Source: Mesorhizobium sp. RMAD-H1 (GTDB lineage: Bacteria; Pseudomonadota; Alphaproteobacteria; Rhizobiales; Rhizobiaceae). From it: 64,000 nucleotides of DNA. The position numbers and the translations under genes are program-made. The number at the start of each line of letters is the position of its first letter. The stretch's first letter is position 1. Where the stretch lies: assembly GCF_014191375.1 (NCBI RefSeq), contig NZ_JACHWN010000009.1:1-64000 (forward strand). The letters run 5' to 3'. Below the pieces are notes generated by a model. That model was not told the DNA's origin and searched no databases. It worked only from the letters and a program-made list of their open reading frames with translations. Positions 17,803-25,901 of the stretch are shown here, in pieces.

Positions 17803-18342
17803 TCACGCTCGTTTATCGGACCGGGCGAAAGCGGCGTAGAAGCCGACGGCCAGGTAGATGGCGCTCGCAACGGCATTCCAGCCGGCGAAGGAGAGACCGA
17901 GGAAGCGGCCCGCCGCCTGATCGCAGGCGGGGGGACGGACCGAGTTCAGATCGCTCAGGAGATTTCCAGCATCCGTGGTGATCGACATGGTGGCCGCCGA
18001 GCAGTCGGTCGGGCCATCCCAGAATTTCCACTCCACGCCCGCATGGAAGACGGCCAGCGCAAGACCGTAGGTCATCAGCAGTGCGCCGATGAGAAGAAGA
18101 CCACGGGTCAGCCAGCCCGGCCATTTCAGGCCGCCGGAAATGGCTGCAAGAACCATCAGAGGCGCGCTGATATAATAGGGCGTGCGTTGCTCCAGGCAGA
18201 GCTTGCAGGGCATGAAGCCGCCCAGATGCTCGAAGCCAAGCGCCCCGCCAACGGTCGCGGCCATCGCTATGGCGAGAAAGGCGGCGGCGATTGCCTGGGT
18301 GCGGCCGGCAGGTACCCGGAGCGAGGCGATATCGATGGACAT
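17803..18342 (-). CDS. dsbB: disulfide bond formation protein B (DsbB family)
   Basis: Inner-membrane thiol oxidase that passes electrons from DsbA to quinone. The 179 residues have four hydrophobic segments (about 17-37, 55-72, 79-98 and 150-172). The first redox pair is in GGFMPCKLCLEQRTPYY (CxxC). The second periplasmic loop carries DCSA and PACDQ, giving the second cysteine pair, though more widely spaced than in E. coli DsbB. Length is normal. It lies just downstream (22 bases) of a YqaA/DedA-type gene on the same strand. Confidence 0.85.
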   Translation of the reverse strand: MSIDIASLRVPAGRTQAIAAAFLAIAMAATVGGALGFEHLGGFMPCKLCLEQRTPYYISAPLMVLAAISGGLKWPGWLTRGLLLIGALLMTYGLALAVFHAGVEWKFWDGPTDCSAATMSITTDAGNLLSDLNSVRPPACDQAAGRFLGLSFAGWNAVASAIYLAVGFYAAFARSDKRA

Positions 18343-18364
18343 GGAGCGATCCTGTCTATGAAAC

Positions 18365-18952
18365 TTAATTCAGATATTTCACCGCCACAAACAGCAAAAT
18401 GATGGCGACCGATATGGCGCCGGCGATCAGTCCCAGCCTCTTTTCGATAAATTCGCGGATCGGCTCGCCATAGCGTCTCAGCAGCCAGGCAAGAAAGAAG
18501 AAGCGGGCGCCGCGCGCAAGGATGGCGGAGACGATGAACACCCAGATATTGACGCCGGCCGCGCCCGAGAGGATCGTCACGACCTTGATCGGCGGCAGGT
18601 GGGCGAGGCCTGAAGTGATCAGCATCAGGAGGATGGCATCGGCGCTGGTCGTGCCGCGCAGCTGCTCGAACGTATCAAGCTTTCCATACATCTCCAACAC
18701 GGGCTTGGCGACGGTTTCGTAAGCGTGATAGCCGAGATACCAGCCGGCAATGCCGCCGAGAACGGAGGCAATGGTGGCGATCAGCGCATAGCGGTAGGCG
18801 CGTTCGGGGCGCGCGAGCGCCATGGGCAGGAACAGCACATCCGCCGGCACCAGGAAAACCGAGCTTTCGACGAAGGCGATGAAAGCGAGCCACCATTGAG
18901 CGGATTTTCGGGAAGCGAGGGACAGTGTCCAGTCGTAAAGTCGGCGCAGCAT
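18365..18952 (-). CDS. YqaA/DedA-like membrane protein
   Basis: A 195-residue membrane protein beginning MLRRLYDWTLSLASRKSAQW. It carries the SNARE-associated/VTT pattern, AFIAFVESSVFLVPADVLFLP, then GGIAGWYLGYHAYET, LPPIKVVTILSGAAGVN and several membrane helices. DedA-superfamily proteins take part in lipid flipping and membrane homeostasis; the YqaA branch is not characterised. The start at 18952 has AGGAAAGCTG just before it. The frame is open 22 codons further, but that segment is not family-like. It is probably co-transcribed with dsbB. Confidence 0.78.
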   Translation of the reverse strand: MLRRLYDWTLSLASRKSAQWWLAFIAFVESSVFLVPADVLFLPMALARPERAYRYALIATIASVLGGIAGWYLGYHAYETVAKPVLEMYGKLDTFEQLRGTTSADAILLMLITSGLAHLPPIKVVTILSGAAGVNIWVFIVSAILARGARFFFLAWLLRRYGEPIREFIEKRLGLIAGAISVAIILLFVAVKYLN

Positions 18953-19062
18953 CAGCTTTCCTGGTGCGGTGAGGTTCCATGATCCATGCTCTCTAGAGGC
19001 AAAAGCGGCGTCAGGCAATTGCAGTGCACATAACTATTGTGCGACTGCGATGCGATCTCCTG

Positions 19063-19090
19063 TTGACGGGAAGGCACTTCTAATTATAGT
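19063..19090 (+). promoter_or_regulatory. sigma-70-type promoter of tRNA-Leu
   Basis: TTGACG (19063-19068) and TATAGT (19085-19090) are separated by 16 bases and lie 31 bases upstream of the tRNA gene. This is a strong match to a housekeeping promoter, and transcription would begin near 19097. Confidence 0.7.
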
Positions 19091-19121
19091 CCGGCCGTCC
19101 GACGCCAGCTTCAGGCGTCTG

Positions 19122-19206
19122 GCCCCTGTGGCGGAATTGGTAGACGCGCTCGACTCAAAATCGAGTTCCGCAAGGAGTGCTGGTTCGATCCCGGCCAGGG
19201 GCACCA
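19122..19206 (+). tRNA. tRNA-Leu (anticodon CAA)
   Basis: An 85-base class II tRNA. The acceptor stem pairs GCCCCTG with CAGGGGC, followed by discriminator A and an encoded CCA (19204-19206). The anticodon stem CTCGA/TCGAG closes the loop CTCAAAA, with anticodon CAA for the UUG codon. A variable arm (TTCCGCAAGGAG) and the T-arm with GGTTCGATCC are present. The D-arm has TTGGTAGA. All arms fold, so it should be functional. No integrase or partial tRNA copy is seen nearby, so there is no sign that it serves as an attachment site. Confidence 0.96.
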
Positions 19207-19285
19207 TTTCCCAATGAAAACGAAAAGCACCCCTGTTTGAAATTCGCACGGGAAGGGTCTGGTTTAACCTGAATATCGATTGGCC

Positions 19286-19660
19286 CTAGGCCTCTGGTCT
19301 CTTCTGTGCAGCCGGCTCCCAGAGCTCGACCGGATTGCCCTCCGGATCGTGAATACGGGCAAAACGGCCGACTTCCGAATCCCATTCGGCCCGTGTCTCG
19401 ACGGTTATCCCGCTGGCCTTCAAATCAGCAATCATCGTGTCCAGGTCTTCTACCCGGAAATTGATCATCCACTGTTGTTCGGGCCGGCCGAAATAGTTCG
19501 TGTCATGGGAGAACGGTCCGAAGATCGTATCACCGGCCTCCTGATGCCAAACCGCCTTGTGGAGATCACTGATGCCGAGATGTCGTTCATACCAGGCGGC
19601 CAGTGCCTTTGGATCCCGCGCCCGAAAGAACAATCCGCCAATTCCCGACACCTTGCTCAT
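19286..19660 (-). CDS. VOC-superfamily (glyoxalase-like) protein
   Basis: A 124-residue vicinal-oxygen-chelate domain protein. Typical pieces are FFRARDPKALAAWYERHLGI near the start, NFRVEDLDTMIADLKASGI in the middle, and the C-terminal RIHDPEGNPVELWEP with the metal-binding Glu. Such small proteins form dimers with a metal site; they may be lyases, dioxygenases or resistance proteins, and the substrate here is unknown. The ATG at 19660 has GGAGGAGG close upstream; the longer frame lacks support. It stands alone downstream of the tRNA gene on the opposite strand. Confidence 0.82.
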   Translation of the reverse strand: MSKVSGIGGLFFRARDPKALAAWYERHLGISDLHKAVWHQEAGDTIFGPFSHDTNYFGRPEQQWMINFRVEDLDTMIADLKASGITVETRAEWDSEVGRFARIHDPEGNPVELWEPAAQKRPEA

Positions 19661-19792
19661 TTTCAGCCTCCTCCTCCGATTGCCGGCGGTCGCATCACAT
19701 GGGTATCCGGCTTCTTTGGTGATACCAGCCAATCCATGAGAGCCTACATTGTCACGCGACCACCCTGCTGCAAACAGCAGAAATGCGGGGAG

Positions 19793-20482
19793 TCAGTTTG
19801 CTTTCAGCAGAGCGTGCGCGAAGCCTTCTTCCGCCACCTGGATCGTGCCGTCGGGCAATTTCAGCACGCGGTCGATGGCGATGCCGTAAAGGCGCAGCCT
19901 TTCATCGAGCCTCCGCGCGGCTTCGTCGACATTCCCGTCCTTTGCCTGCAGCAGCGCCTCATGCATCACCGGGCCGAGGCTCAGGCGGAACTGCAGCAGC
20001 ATTTCGGCAACGACCCGCGGGTCGGGCGCATCGAGAACGCCCGCCTCGTGCCCCTCGGCCAGGAGTCTGGCCAGAATGGGCGTGACGACGACCGTCACCG
20101 CCCGGTCGATCCGGTGGAAGAGGACGATGTTCTCGGGGCGGAAGATGACCTCGAAAGTGTTGCGGATATGCGGCGCCATCTCGACCTTCAGGCGTCGTGA
20201 TCCAGCAAAAAACGCGTTCAGGCGGCCGATGGCGTCGAGTTTCGGGTCCTCGATGAGGGGCTCAAGCTCCTTCACGCTGTCGCGCGCCATACGGGTGGCG
20301 AGCGCTTCCAGAAGCGCCTCCTTGGAGGCGAAATAGTGGTAGAAGGCGCCTTTCGAGAGCCCTGCTTCCGCGATGATGTCGTTGATGGTCGTGTTGTCAT
20401 AGCCGCGGCTGAAAAACAGCCGCTGCGCGCAGTCCAGAAGTTCGGTCAGGCGCACCTCAGGTGCCTTGACGACACGAATCAT
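19793..20482 (-). CDS. TetR-family repressor of the divergent ABC export operon
   Basis: A 229-residue TetR/AcrR regulator. The N-terminal helix-turn-helix reads INDIIAEAGLSKGAFYHYF (about 33-51), followed by SKEALLEAL. The C-terminal ligand domain is unassigned. It is divergent from a three-gene adaptor/permease/ATPase operon, and an almost perfect 19-base palindrome (20580-20598) lies between them. It very likely represses the exporter and perhaps itself until a substrate or stress signal binds. Confidence 0.87.
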   Translation of the reverse strand: MIRVVKAPEVRLTELLDCAQRLFFSRGYDNTTINDIIAEAGLSKGAFYHYFASKEALLEALATRMARDSVKELEPLIEDPKLDAIGRLNAFFAGSRRLKVEMAPHIRNTFEVIFRPENIVLFHRIDRAVTVVVTPILARLLAEGHEAGVLDAPDPRVVAEMLLQFRLSLGPVMHEALLQAKDGNVDEAARRLDERLRLYGIAIDRVLKLPDGTIQVAEEGFAHALLKAN

Positions 20483-20579
20483 GAGCAGAGTTCCTCAATT
20501 GGCATCCGCATCCTTAATCCTTCGGCCAGGTCCGCGGAAAGGCACATGTGCTTTACCGGAAGCGACGCTTAATCAATTA

Positions 20580-20598
20580 TAGACCGACCGTCGGTCTA
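20580..20598. promoter_or_regulatory. TetR-type operator palindrome
   Basis: TAGACCGAC-C-GTCGGTCTA has two perfect nine-base arms around one central base. TAGACCG...CGGTCTA half-sites are common in TetR-family operators. It is followed closely by TATAGT (20603-20608), a likely -10 of the exporter operon, so the repressor would block that promoter. It lies 49 bases upstream of the adaptor start and 98 bases from the tetR start. Confidence 0.75.
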
Positions 20599-20646
20599 TT
20601 GCTATAGTCCGGGCCTTCATGACCTGTTTTTTGCCGCCGGAGAAAG

Positions 20647-21651
20647 ATGATGCGGATGTTCCGGGTGTTGACCGCCATCGCCATTATTCTGGCGCTTGCC
20701 GGTTTCGGCTATTGGTACATGCAGCGCCCGACGCCTGTCACGACGGTTGCACTGAAGCGGGGAGACGCGGCCGAGATCGTCTATGCGAGCGGCGTGGTCG
20801 AACCGCGCAACTGGGCGAAGGTGACGTCTCTGGTGCGCGAACGCATCGTCGAGGAATGCGATTGCGAGGGACAGCAGGTGGAAAAGGGCGCGGTGCTCGC
20901 CCGGCTCGATGCGAGCGAGGCGGAATCGGCACTGCATGAGCTCGAAGCGCGGCTGCGTCTCGCGCGGGAGGAATACAGGCGTCTTTCCGTGCTGGCCGAC
21001 CGCAACGCCGCCAGCCGCCAGGCGGTCGACCGGGCGAGCAGCGAGGTCGCGCAGCTCGAAGCGCTCGTGGCAGGGCAGAAGGCGCGGCTCGACAGCTATG
21101 TCCTGCGGGCGCCGACGCGGGGTGTGGTGCTGCGCAGCGATGCGGAGGTGGGCGAAATCGCCGAACCCGGAACGGCGCTGTTCTGGGTGGGGCAGCCACG
21201 GCCGCTTCTCGTCATCGCCGACGTCAACGAGGAGGATATTCCGCGCGTCGAGGTGGGCCAGCGGGCGCTCATGCGTTCCGATGCGTTTGCAGGCCGCAAC
21301 CTGGAAGCCGTTGTCGACAGCATCACGCCCAAGGGCGACCCGGTCAACAAGACCTATCGGGTGCGCCTTCGGCTGCCCGATGACACGCCGCTGATGATCG
21401 GCATGTCGGTCGACGTCAACATCGTCACGCGCGTTTCCGAAAACGCCCTGCTCGTGCCGTCGCTCGCACTGCGCGGCAACGAGGTTTATGTTGTCGAGAA
21501 TGACAGGGCCGTGCGGCGGAAGCTCGATATCGGCATTCGCGGTCTGCAGGAGGTGGAGGTCCTGTCCGGCGTCACCGCTGATACACGCGTCATTTCGCCG
21601 TTTCCGGAGGATCTCGCCGAGGGCGCGCGCGTGACACTGGCGAAGGAGTGA
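20647..21651 (+). CDS. ABC exporter periplasmic adaptor (HlyD/MFP family)
   Basis: A 334-residue membrane fusion protein with one N-terminal anchor (about 7-25, LTAIAIILALAGFGYWYM). It has a lipoyl half (CDCEGQQVEKGAVLARLDASE), a helical hairpin (about 95-145), the second lipoyl half (VLRAPTRGVVLRSDAEVGE) and a beta-barrel. It should bridge the adjoining permease to the periplasm or outer membrane. Two ATG codons overlap the start (20647, 20650); GGAG at 20639-20642 fits either. It is first in a TetR-controlled adaptor-permease-ATPase operon, similar in layout to DevBCA exporters. Confidence 0.85.
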   Translation: MMRMFRVLTAIAIILALAGFGYWYMQRPTPVTTVALKRGDAAEIVYASGVVEPRNWAKVTSLVRERIVEECDCEGQQVEKGAVLARLDASEAESALHELEARLRLAREEYRRLSVLADRNAASRQAVDRASSEVAQLEALVAGQKARLDSYVLRAPTRGVVLRSDAEVGEIAEPGTALFWVGQPRPLLVIADVNEEDIPRVEVGQRALMRSDAFAGRNLEAVVDSITPKGDPVNKTYRVRLRLPDDTPLMIGMSVDVNIVTRVSENALLVPSLALRGNEVYVVENDRAVRRKLDIGIRGLQEVEVLSGVTADTRVISPFPEDLAEGARVTLAKE

Positions 21652-21658
21652 AAAGGGA

Positions 21659-22900
21659 ATGCGCCTTATCCTCGACATCGCCTTTACCCATATTGTCGGG
21701 CGCGGGCGTCAGACCCTCGTGGCGATCCTGGGTGTGGCGGTGGGGGTCGGCTTCTCAATCGCCATGGCGGCGCTGATGCAGGGCGGCCAGGACGATTTCA
21801 TCGAGCAACTGGTCAACACCATGCCGCATGTGGAGATCACCGACGAACGGCGCACACCGCCACGCCAACCGGCCGAGGAGGTTTTCGGGGCGGTGGCCAT
21901 TTCGGGCCTGCGGCCGCGCGAGGATCGGCGCGGCATCATCAATCCGACGGCGGCGCTCACCTGGCTCAGGGGCTGGGTTCCGGGGCGAGTGGCGGAGAGC
22001 CTAAAGACGCAGGGGGTCATCCGCTATTCAGGCCGCGATGTCGGGGCCTCGATCATCGGCGTCGATCCCGATGCGGAACGGGGCGTATCGCCGATCGTCG
22101 GCGATTTCGTCCAGGGCAGCTTCGACAGGCTGACGGCGGGCGGCAACAACATCCTGATCGGCGACACCATGGCCTCGCGTCTCGGTGCCGGGCTCGGCGA
22201 CACGATCACGGCGGTATCGTCGACCGGCCTGTCACGCAATTTCAAGATCGCCGGTCTCTTCCATACGGGGACCACCGCACGCGACGAGGGCGAAGCCTAT
22301 GTGCTTCTGAAGAATGCGCAGATACTGAGCGAGCGGGCCAATGCGGTCAACGACATCCGCATCAAGCTCGCCGATCCCAATGCCGCTCCGGGGGTGGCCA
22401 AGCGGGCGGAAGCCGAACTCGGCTACAAGGCCATGGCCTGGCAGGAGGCGAACGAGTCCATCCTCGAAGCGCTCGTGATCCGCAACGTCATCATGTACAC
22501 GGTCGTGGCCGCGATCATGCTCGTCGCCGGCTTCGGCATTTTCAATATCATCTCCACCATCACCCATGAAAAGGCGCGCGACATCGCCATCATGAAGTCG
22601 CTCGGCTTCGCGGAAGGGGACATGCGGCGCCTGTTCCTGATCGAGGGCGTCGCCATCGGCGCGGCGGGATCGCTCATCGGCTGGCTGCTCGGCTTCGTGC
22701 TCGTTTATGCTCTCGCCCAAGTCCGCTTCGAACTCGCCACCACCGGGCAGGAGATGACGCAGCTGCCGATCGCCTGGAGCTTCCTGCATTATCTGCTGGC
22801 TGCAGGCTTTGCCCTCGCCTCGGCGGCTGTGGCCGGCTATCTGCCGGCGCGCAAGGCGGCGAAGCTCAATCCGGTCGATATCATCCGGGGCGCAACATGA
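21659..22900 (+). CDS. ABC exporter permease, FtsX/MacB-PCD type
   Basis: A 413-residue permease with one N-terminal membrane segment (about 18-38), a large periplasmic domain, and three C-terminal segments (about 280-305, 328-352 and 375-397). FNIISTITHEKARDIAIMKS and the C-terminal YLPARKAAKLNPVDIIRG are typical of LolC/MacB/DevC permeases. These proteins extrude lipids, peptides or drugs using a separate ATPase. It starts seven bases after the adaptor gene and overlaps the ATPase gene by ATGA. Its periplasmic domain has no assignable substrate signature. Confidence 0.86.
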   Translation: MRLILDIAFTHIVGRGRQTLVAILGVAVGVGFSIAMAALMQGGQDDFIEQLVNTMPHVEITDERRTPPRQPAEEVFGAVAISGLRPREDRRGIINPTAALTWLRGWVPGRVAESLKTQGVIRYSGRDVGASIIGVDPDAERGVSPIVGDFVQGSFDRLTAGGNNILIGDTMASRLGAGLGDTITAVSSTGLSRNFKIAGLFHTGTTARDEGEAYVLLKNAQILSERANAVNDIRIKLADPNAAPGVAKRAEAELGYKAMAWQEANESILEALVIRNVIMYTVVAAIMLVAGFGIFNIISTITHEKARDIAIMKSLGFAEGDMRRLFLIEGVAIGAAGSLIGWLLGFVLVYALAQVRFELATTGQEMTQLPIAWSFLHYLLAAGFALASAAVAGYLPARKAAKLNPVDIIRGAT

Positions 22901-23574
22901 GCACGCTGATCGAAGCGGAAAACCTGACACGGGTGCTGCCGGCGGTCGTCCCCGTCACGCTCGTCAGGGATGTTTCGCTGTCGGTCGGCGAGAAGGAGTT
23001 CGTCGCCGTCACCGGCCCCTCCGGATCGGGGAAGTCGTCGCTTCTCTACCTGCTTGGCCTGCTCGACCAGCCGACCAGCGGCACATTGAAGATCGGCGGG
23101 CGCGATGCGGGACCGATGGACGAGACGGAACGGGCAAGAACGCGTCTCGCCATGCTGGGCTTCGTCTTCCAGTTCCATTTCCTGCTGCCGGAATTCACGG
23201 TGCGTGAGAATGTTGAAATCCCGATGCGCAAGCTGGGCCGGCTGTCACGACCGCAGATGCGCGAAAGGGCGACGGAGCTCCTGGAATCGCTCGGGCTCGC
23301 CGGGCATCTCGACAAGAGGCCGGACCAGCTTTCCGGCGGCCAGCGCCAGCGCGTCGCCGTCGCCCGGTCGCTTGCCAATGACCCGCCGATCGTCCTAGCC
23401 GACGAGCCGACGGGCAGTCTTGATACCAAGAGCTCGGAACAGGTATTCCAGATATTGGAAACGCTGGTGCGCGAACGCAACAAGACAGTGATCGCCGTCA
23501 CCCACGATATCGACATGGCGGCGCGCATGGACCGCCGCATTCATCTGGTCGACGGGAAAATCGCGGAACCATAA
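22897..23574 (+). CDS. ABC exporter ATP-binding protein (LolD/MacB type)
   Basis: A 225-residue ABC ATPase with Walker A GPSGSGKSS (40-48), Q-loop region FVFQFHFLLPEF, signature LSGGQRQRVAVARSL (about 143-157), Walker B IVLADEPTGSLD and the switch His in VTHD. FHFLLPEFT is characteristic of the LolD/DevA group serving FtsX-type permeases. It is the third gene of the TetR-controlled exporter operon and overlaps the permease gene by four bases. The operon ends here; a convergent small gene starts on the other strand. Confidence 0.9.
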   Translation: MSTLIEAENLTRVLPAVVPVTLVRDVSLSVGEKEFVAVTGPSGSGKSSLLYLLGLLDQPTSGTLKIGGRDAGPMDETERARTRLAMLGFVFQFHFLLPEFTVRENVEIPMRKLGRLSRPQMRERATELLESLGLAGHLDKRPDQLSGGQRQRVAVARSLANDPPIVLADEPTGSLDTKSSEQVFQILETLVRERNKTVIAVTHDIDMAARMDRRIHLVDGKIAEP

Positions 23575-23588
23575 ATGCGACGGCAGAC

Positions 23589-23750
23589 CTATCGCTTCCC
23601 CGCGAAGAGCTGCCTCCAGAAATCCCAACTTGCCAGGCCGACGCCGATAACCGAGACGATCGTGAGATCGACGGACCGCACGCGGAAGGCGATAATGCCG
23701 ATGAAGGCGGCGAAGGTCAGAAGCGCAATCAGGGCGGGAATTCTATTCAT
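23589..23750 (-). CDS. small two-segment membrane protein downstream of the TRAP operon
   Basis: A 53-codon frame starting MNRIPALIALLTFAAFIGII and ending in a WDFWRQLFAGKR tail. Two hydrophobic segments (about 4-21 and 28-41) are separated by a short polar FRVRSVD loop, so both ends would be on the same side of the membrane. It follows the TRAP large permease stop by 42 bases on the same strand, so it may be in the TRAP operon. A GGGA lies 12 bases before the ATG. The composition is protein-like and codon use agrees with neighbours. I do not recognise the family. Confidence 0.6.
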   Translation of the reverse strand: MNRIPALIALLTFAAFIGIIAFRVRSVDLTIVSVIGVGLASWDFWRQLFAGKR

Positions 23751-23792
23751 CGTCACGTTTCGTCCCTTCCATGCCGCAACTCTTTGATTTTC

Positions 23793-25211
23793 TCATCGCC
23801 CGTAGACTACCCGTGGCAACCAGTAGGCGATATCGGGATAGGCATAAAGGATGATCATGGAAAGAAAGACCATGACCAGATAGGGCATCGAACCGCGGAA
23901 GATCTCGATGAGCTGCACATGCGGCGGCGCGATCCCTTTGAGATAATAGGCCGACATCGCCATGGGCGGCGTGAGGAACGAGGTCTGCAGATTGAGCGCG
24001 ATCAATATGCCGAAGAACAGCGGATCGATACCGAAATGCGGCAGAAGCGGCAGGAAGATCGGCACGAAAATGATGATGATCTCCGACCATTCCAGTGGCC
24101 AGCCGAGAAGAAAGATGATGAGCTGGGCGAGCAGCAGGAACTGCAGCGGCGTGAGATCCAGCCCGCGGACGAATTCGCTGATGACCTGCTCTCCGCCAAG
24201 ATAGGAGAAGACGGAGGAAAATGTCCAGGAGCCGACGAAGAGCCAGCACACCATGGCCGTCGTGCGGACAGTCAGATAGACGGATTCCCGCAAACGCGTC
24301 CATGTCAGCGCACGATAGGCCATTGCCAGCAACAAGCCGCCGATCGCGCCGATAGCGGCGGCTTCGGACGGGGTGGCCAGGCCGAAGAGGATCGCGCCCA
24401 GCACAGACAGAATGAGCAACGCAAGCGGCAGGAAGGATGTCCCGAGCATCCAGAGGAGCTTCGCTAAGGGGATTTTCTCCTGGGGCTCCTCGGGCCTTGG
24501 CGCAAGCGAGGGCTGAAAGGTGGCGCGTGCGACGATATAAACGAGATAAAGCCCGGCCAGGAGCAGACCGGGAAGCAGGGCTCCGGCATAGAGCCGCACG
24601 ATGGAAACGCCTGAGGTCGCGGCATAGACAATCAGCATGATCGAAGGCGGGATGAGAATACCAAGGGTGCCGCCGGCACAGATGACGCCGGATGCAAAGC
24701 GCGTATCGTAACGTGCTTTGAGCATGGCCGGAAATGCCAGCAGGCCCATGAGCGTCACCACCGCGCCGACTATGCCGGTGGCGGTCGCGAACAGCGCGCA
24801 GGTGATAAGGGCAGCGACGGCCATCGAACCCGGAAGGCGGCGGGTGGCGATGCTCAGCGTGTGGAAAAGCTTGTCGACGATGTTGGCCCGTTCGACGATA
24901 TAGCCCATGAAAAGAAACAGTGGAACGGCCGTCAGAACGTCATTGGCCATGACCGAATAGGTCTGGTTGACGAACAGGTCGAATATCCGATTATTGAAAA
25001 AGCCGCCTATCCAGTGCTGGACCAGCGTCAGCGTATCGGTGTCCTGTTCCAGCGCGCGCCAGTACGGCGCCCACATGCGGTTCGCGTCGTAATAGGCGTA
25101 ATAGCCGAAGCCGATGCCCATCGCCATCAGGGTGAAGGCTATGGGAAAGCCGAGCATGATGATGAAGATGAAGATGCCAAGCATCGCCACCGCGACTTGA
25201 GGATCGGTCAC
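23793..25211 (-). CDS. dctM: TRAP transporter large permease (DctM type)
   Basis: A 472-residue inner-membrane protein with about 12 hydrophobic segments. It carries TRAP-M features: FPIAFTLMAMGIGF near the start, PLFLFMGYIVERA, AGGTLGILIPPSIMLIVYA, and NLQTSFLTPPMAMSAYYLKG. It drives sodium- or proton-coupled uptake with the DctQ subunit and a periplasmic receptor. The GTG start at 25211 overlaps the dctQ stop (GTGA), which fixes the start; the upstream part of the frame overlaps dctQ and is not real. It belongs to the dctP-dctQ-dctM operon at 23.8-27 kb. Confidence 0.93.
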   Translation of the reverse strand: MTDPQVAVAMLGIFIFIIMLGFPIAFTLMAMGIGFGYYAYYDANRMWAPYWRALEQDTDTLTLVQHWIGGFFNNRIFDLFVNQTYSVMANDVLTAVPLFLFMGYIVERANIVDKLFHTLSIATRRLPGSMAVAALITCALFATATGIVGAVVTLMGLLAFPAMLKARYDTRFASGVICAGGTLGILIPPSIMLIVYAATSGVSIVRLYAGALLPGLLLAGLYLVYIVARATFQPSLAPRPEEPQEKIPLAKLLWMLGTSFLPLALLILSVLGAILFGLATPSEAAAIGAIGGLLLAMAYRALTWTRLRESVYLTVRTTAMVCWLFVGSWTFSSVFSYLGGEQVISEFVRGLDLTPLQFLLLAQLIIFLLGWPLEWSEIIIIFVPIFLPLLPHFGIDPLFFGILIALNLQTSFLTPPMAMSAYYLKGIAPPHVQLIEIFRGSMPYLVMVFLSMIILYAYPDIAYWLPRVVYGR

Positions 25212-25828
25212 GGCCTTTTCTCCCCGGGTATGACGATGTCGACGGCTTCGTCGCCATGGTGCAGCGCCGCAGCTCCTTCTTTCAGAAGGATTTTTTCGAG
25301 TTCCTCCACATCCTCCTCGTGCCTGGGCCACTCGCCGGTCCGGATGGTCAGGATACAGCGGCACACCTGCGCGATGCCCTGGATCAGGAGGAGGATCCCA
25401 GCCGCCACGATGACGGATTTGAACTGGAATATCGGAATGTTCGCCGGGCTCATGGAGCTCGATTCGAAATAGCGCCAGGATCTGCTGGCGTATCGCCAGC
25501 CGGCGAAGATCAACGCCAGGATCCCCGGAAAGAAGAAGAGGAAATAGAGCACGAGCTCCACTTTTGCCTGGGTCGCTGGTTTCCAGAGGCGGTAGATAAA
25601 ATCACCGCGCACATGTCCCTCGCGCGCGAGCGTATAGGCACCGGCCATCATGAACATGGTGCCGTACATGATGTAGCTGAGATCGAATGCCCAGGCGGTG
25701 GGGCGGTTCAGGAAATAGCGGACGAAAACTTCATAGCCGACGCCGATCGTCATGATCACCACGCACCAGGCGAAGGCCTTCCCGAACCAGGCCGAAAGAC
25801 GATCGGCAAATCTGATATAGCCAAGCAT
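25208..25828 (-). CDS. dctQ: TRAP transporter small permease (DctQ type)
   Basis: A 206-residue protein with four membrane segments (about 14-34, 48-68, 90-112 and 135-155). The pattern CVVIMTIGVGYEVFVRYFLNRPTAWAFDLSYIMYG is diagnostic for the Q subunit, with REGHVRGDFIY following. A charged cytoplasmic tail ends the protein. It is between dctP and dctM and overlaps dctM by four bases. Confidence 0.92.
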   Translation of the reverse strand: MLGYIRFADRLSAWFGKAFAWCVVIMTIGVGYEVFVRYFLNRPTAWAFDLSYIMYGTMFMMAGAYTLAREGHVRGDFIYRLWKPATQAKVELVLYFLFFFPGILALIFAGWRYASRSWRYFESSSMSPANIPIFQFKSVIVAAGILLLIQGIAQVCRCILTIRTGEWPRHEEDVEELEKILLKEGAAALHHGDEAVDIVIPGEKRP

Positions 25829-25857
25829 GCGAAATCCTAACCGCTGGGAGAACCAAC

Positions 25858-25873
25858 CGGCGACACGTCGCCG
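25858..25873 (-). other. hairpin between dctP and dctQ
   Basis: CGGCGAC-AC-GTCGCCG forms a compact seven-base inverted repeat in the 73-base gap after dctP. No U-run follows, so it is not a full terminator. In many binding-protein operons such a stem protects the upstream mRNA and gives more receptor than permease; that role is inferred. Confidence 0.4.
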
Positions 25874-25901
25874 CCGGACTGCGATGATCGGATTCCCGGA
25901 C

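Noticed and set aside
19122-19206. tRNA-Leu as an integration site of a genomic island
   Set aside because: No integrase, no second copy of the tRNA 3' end and no change in base composition were found nearby.
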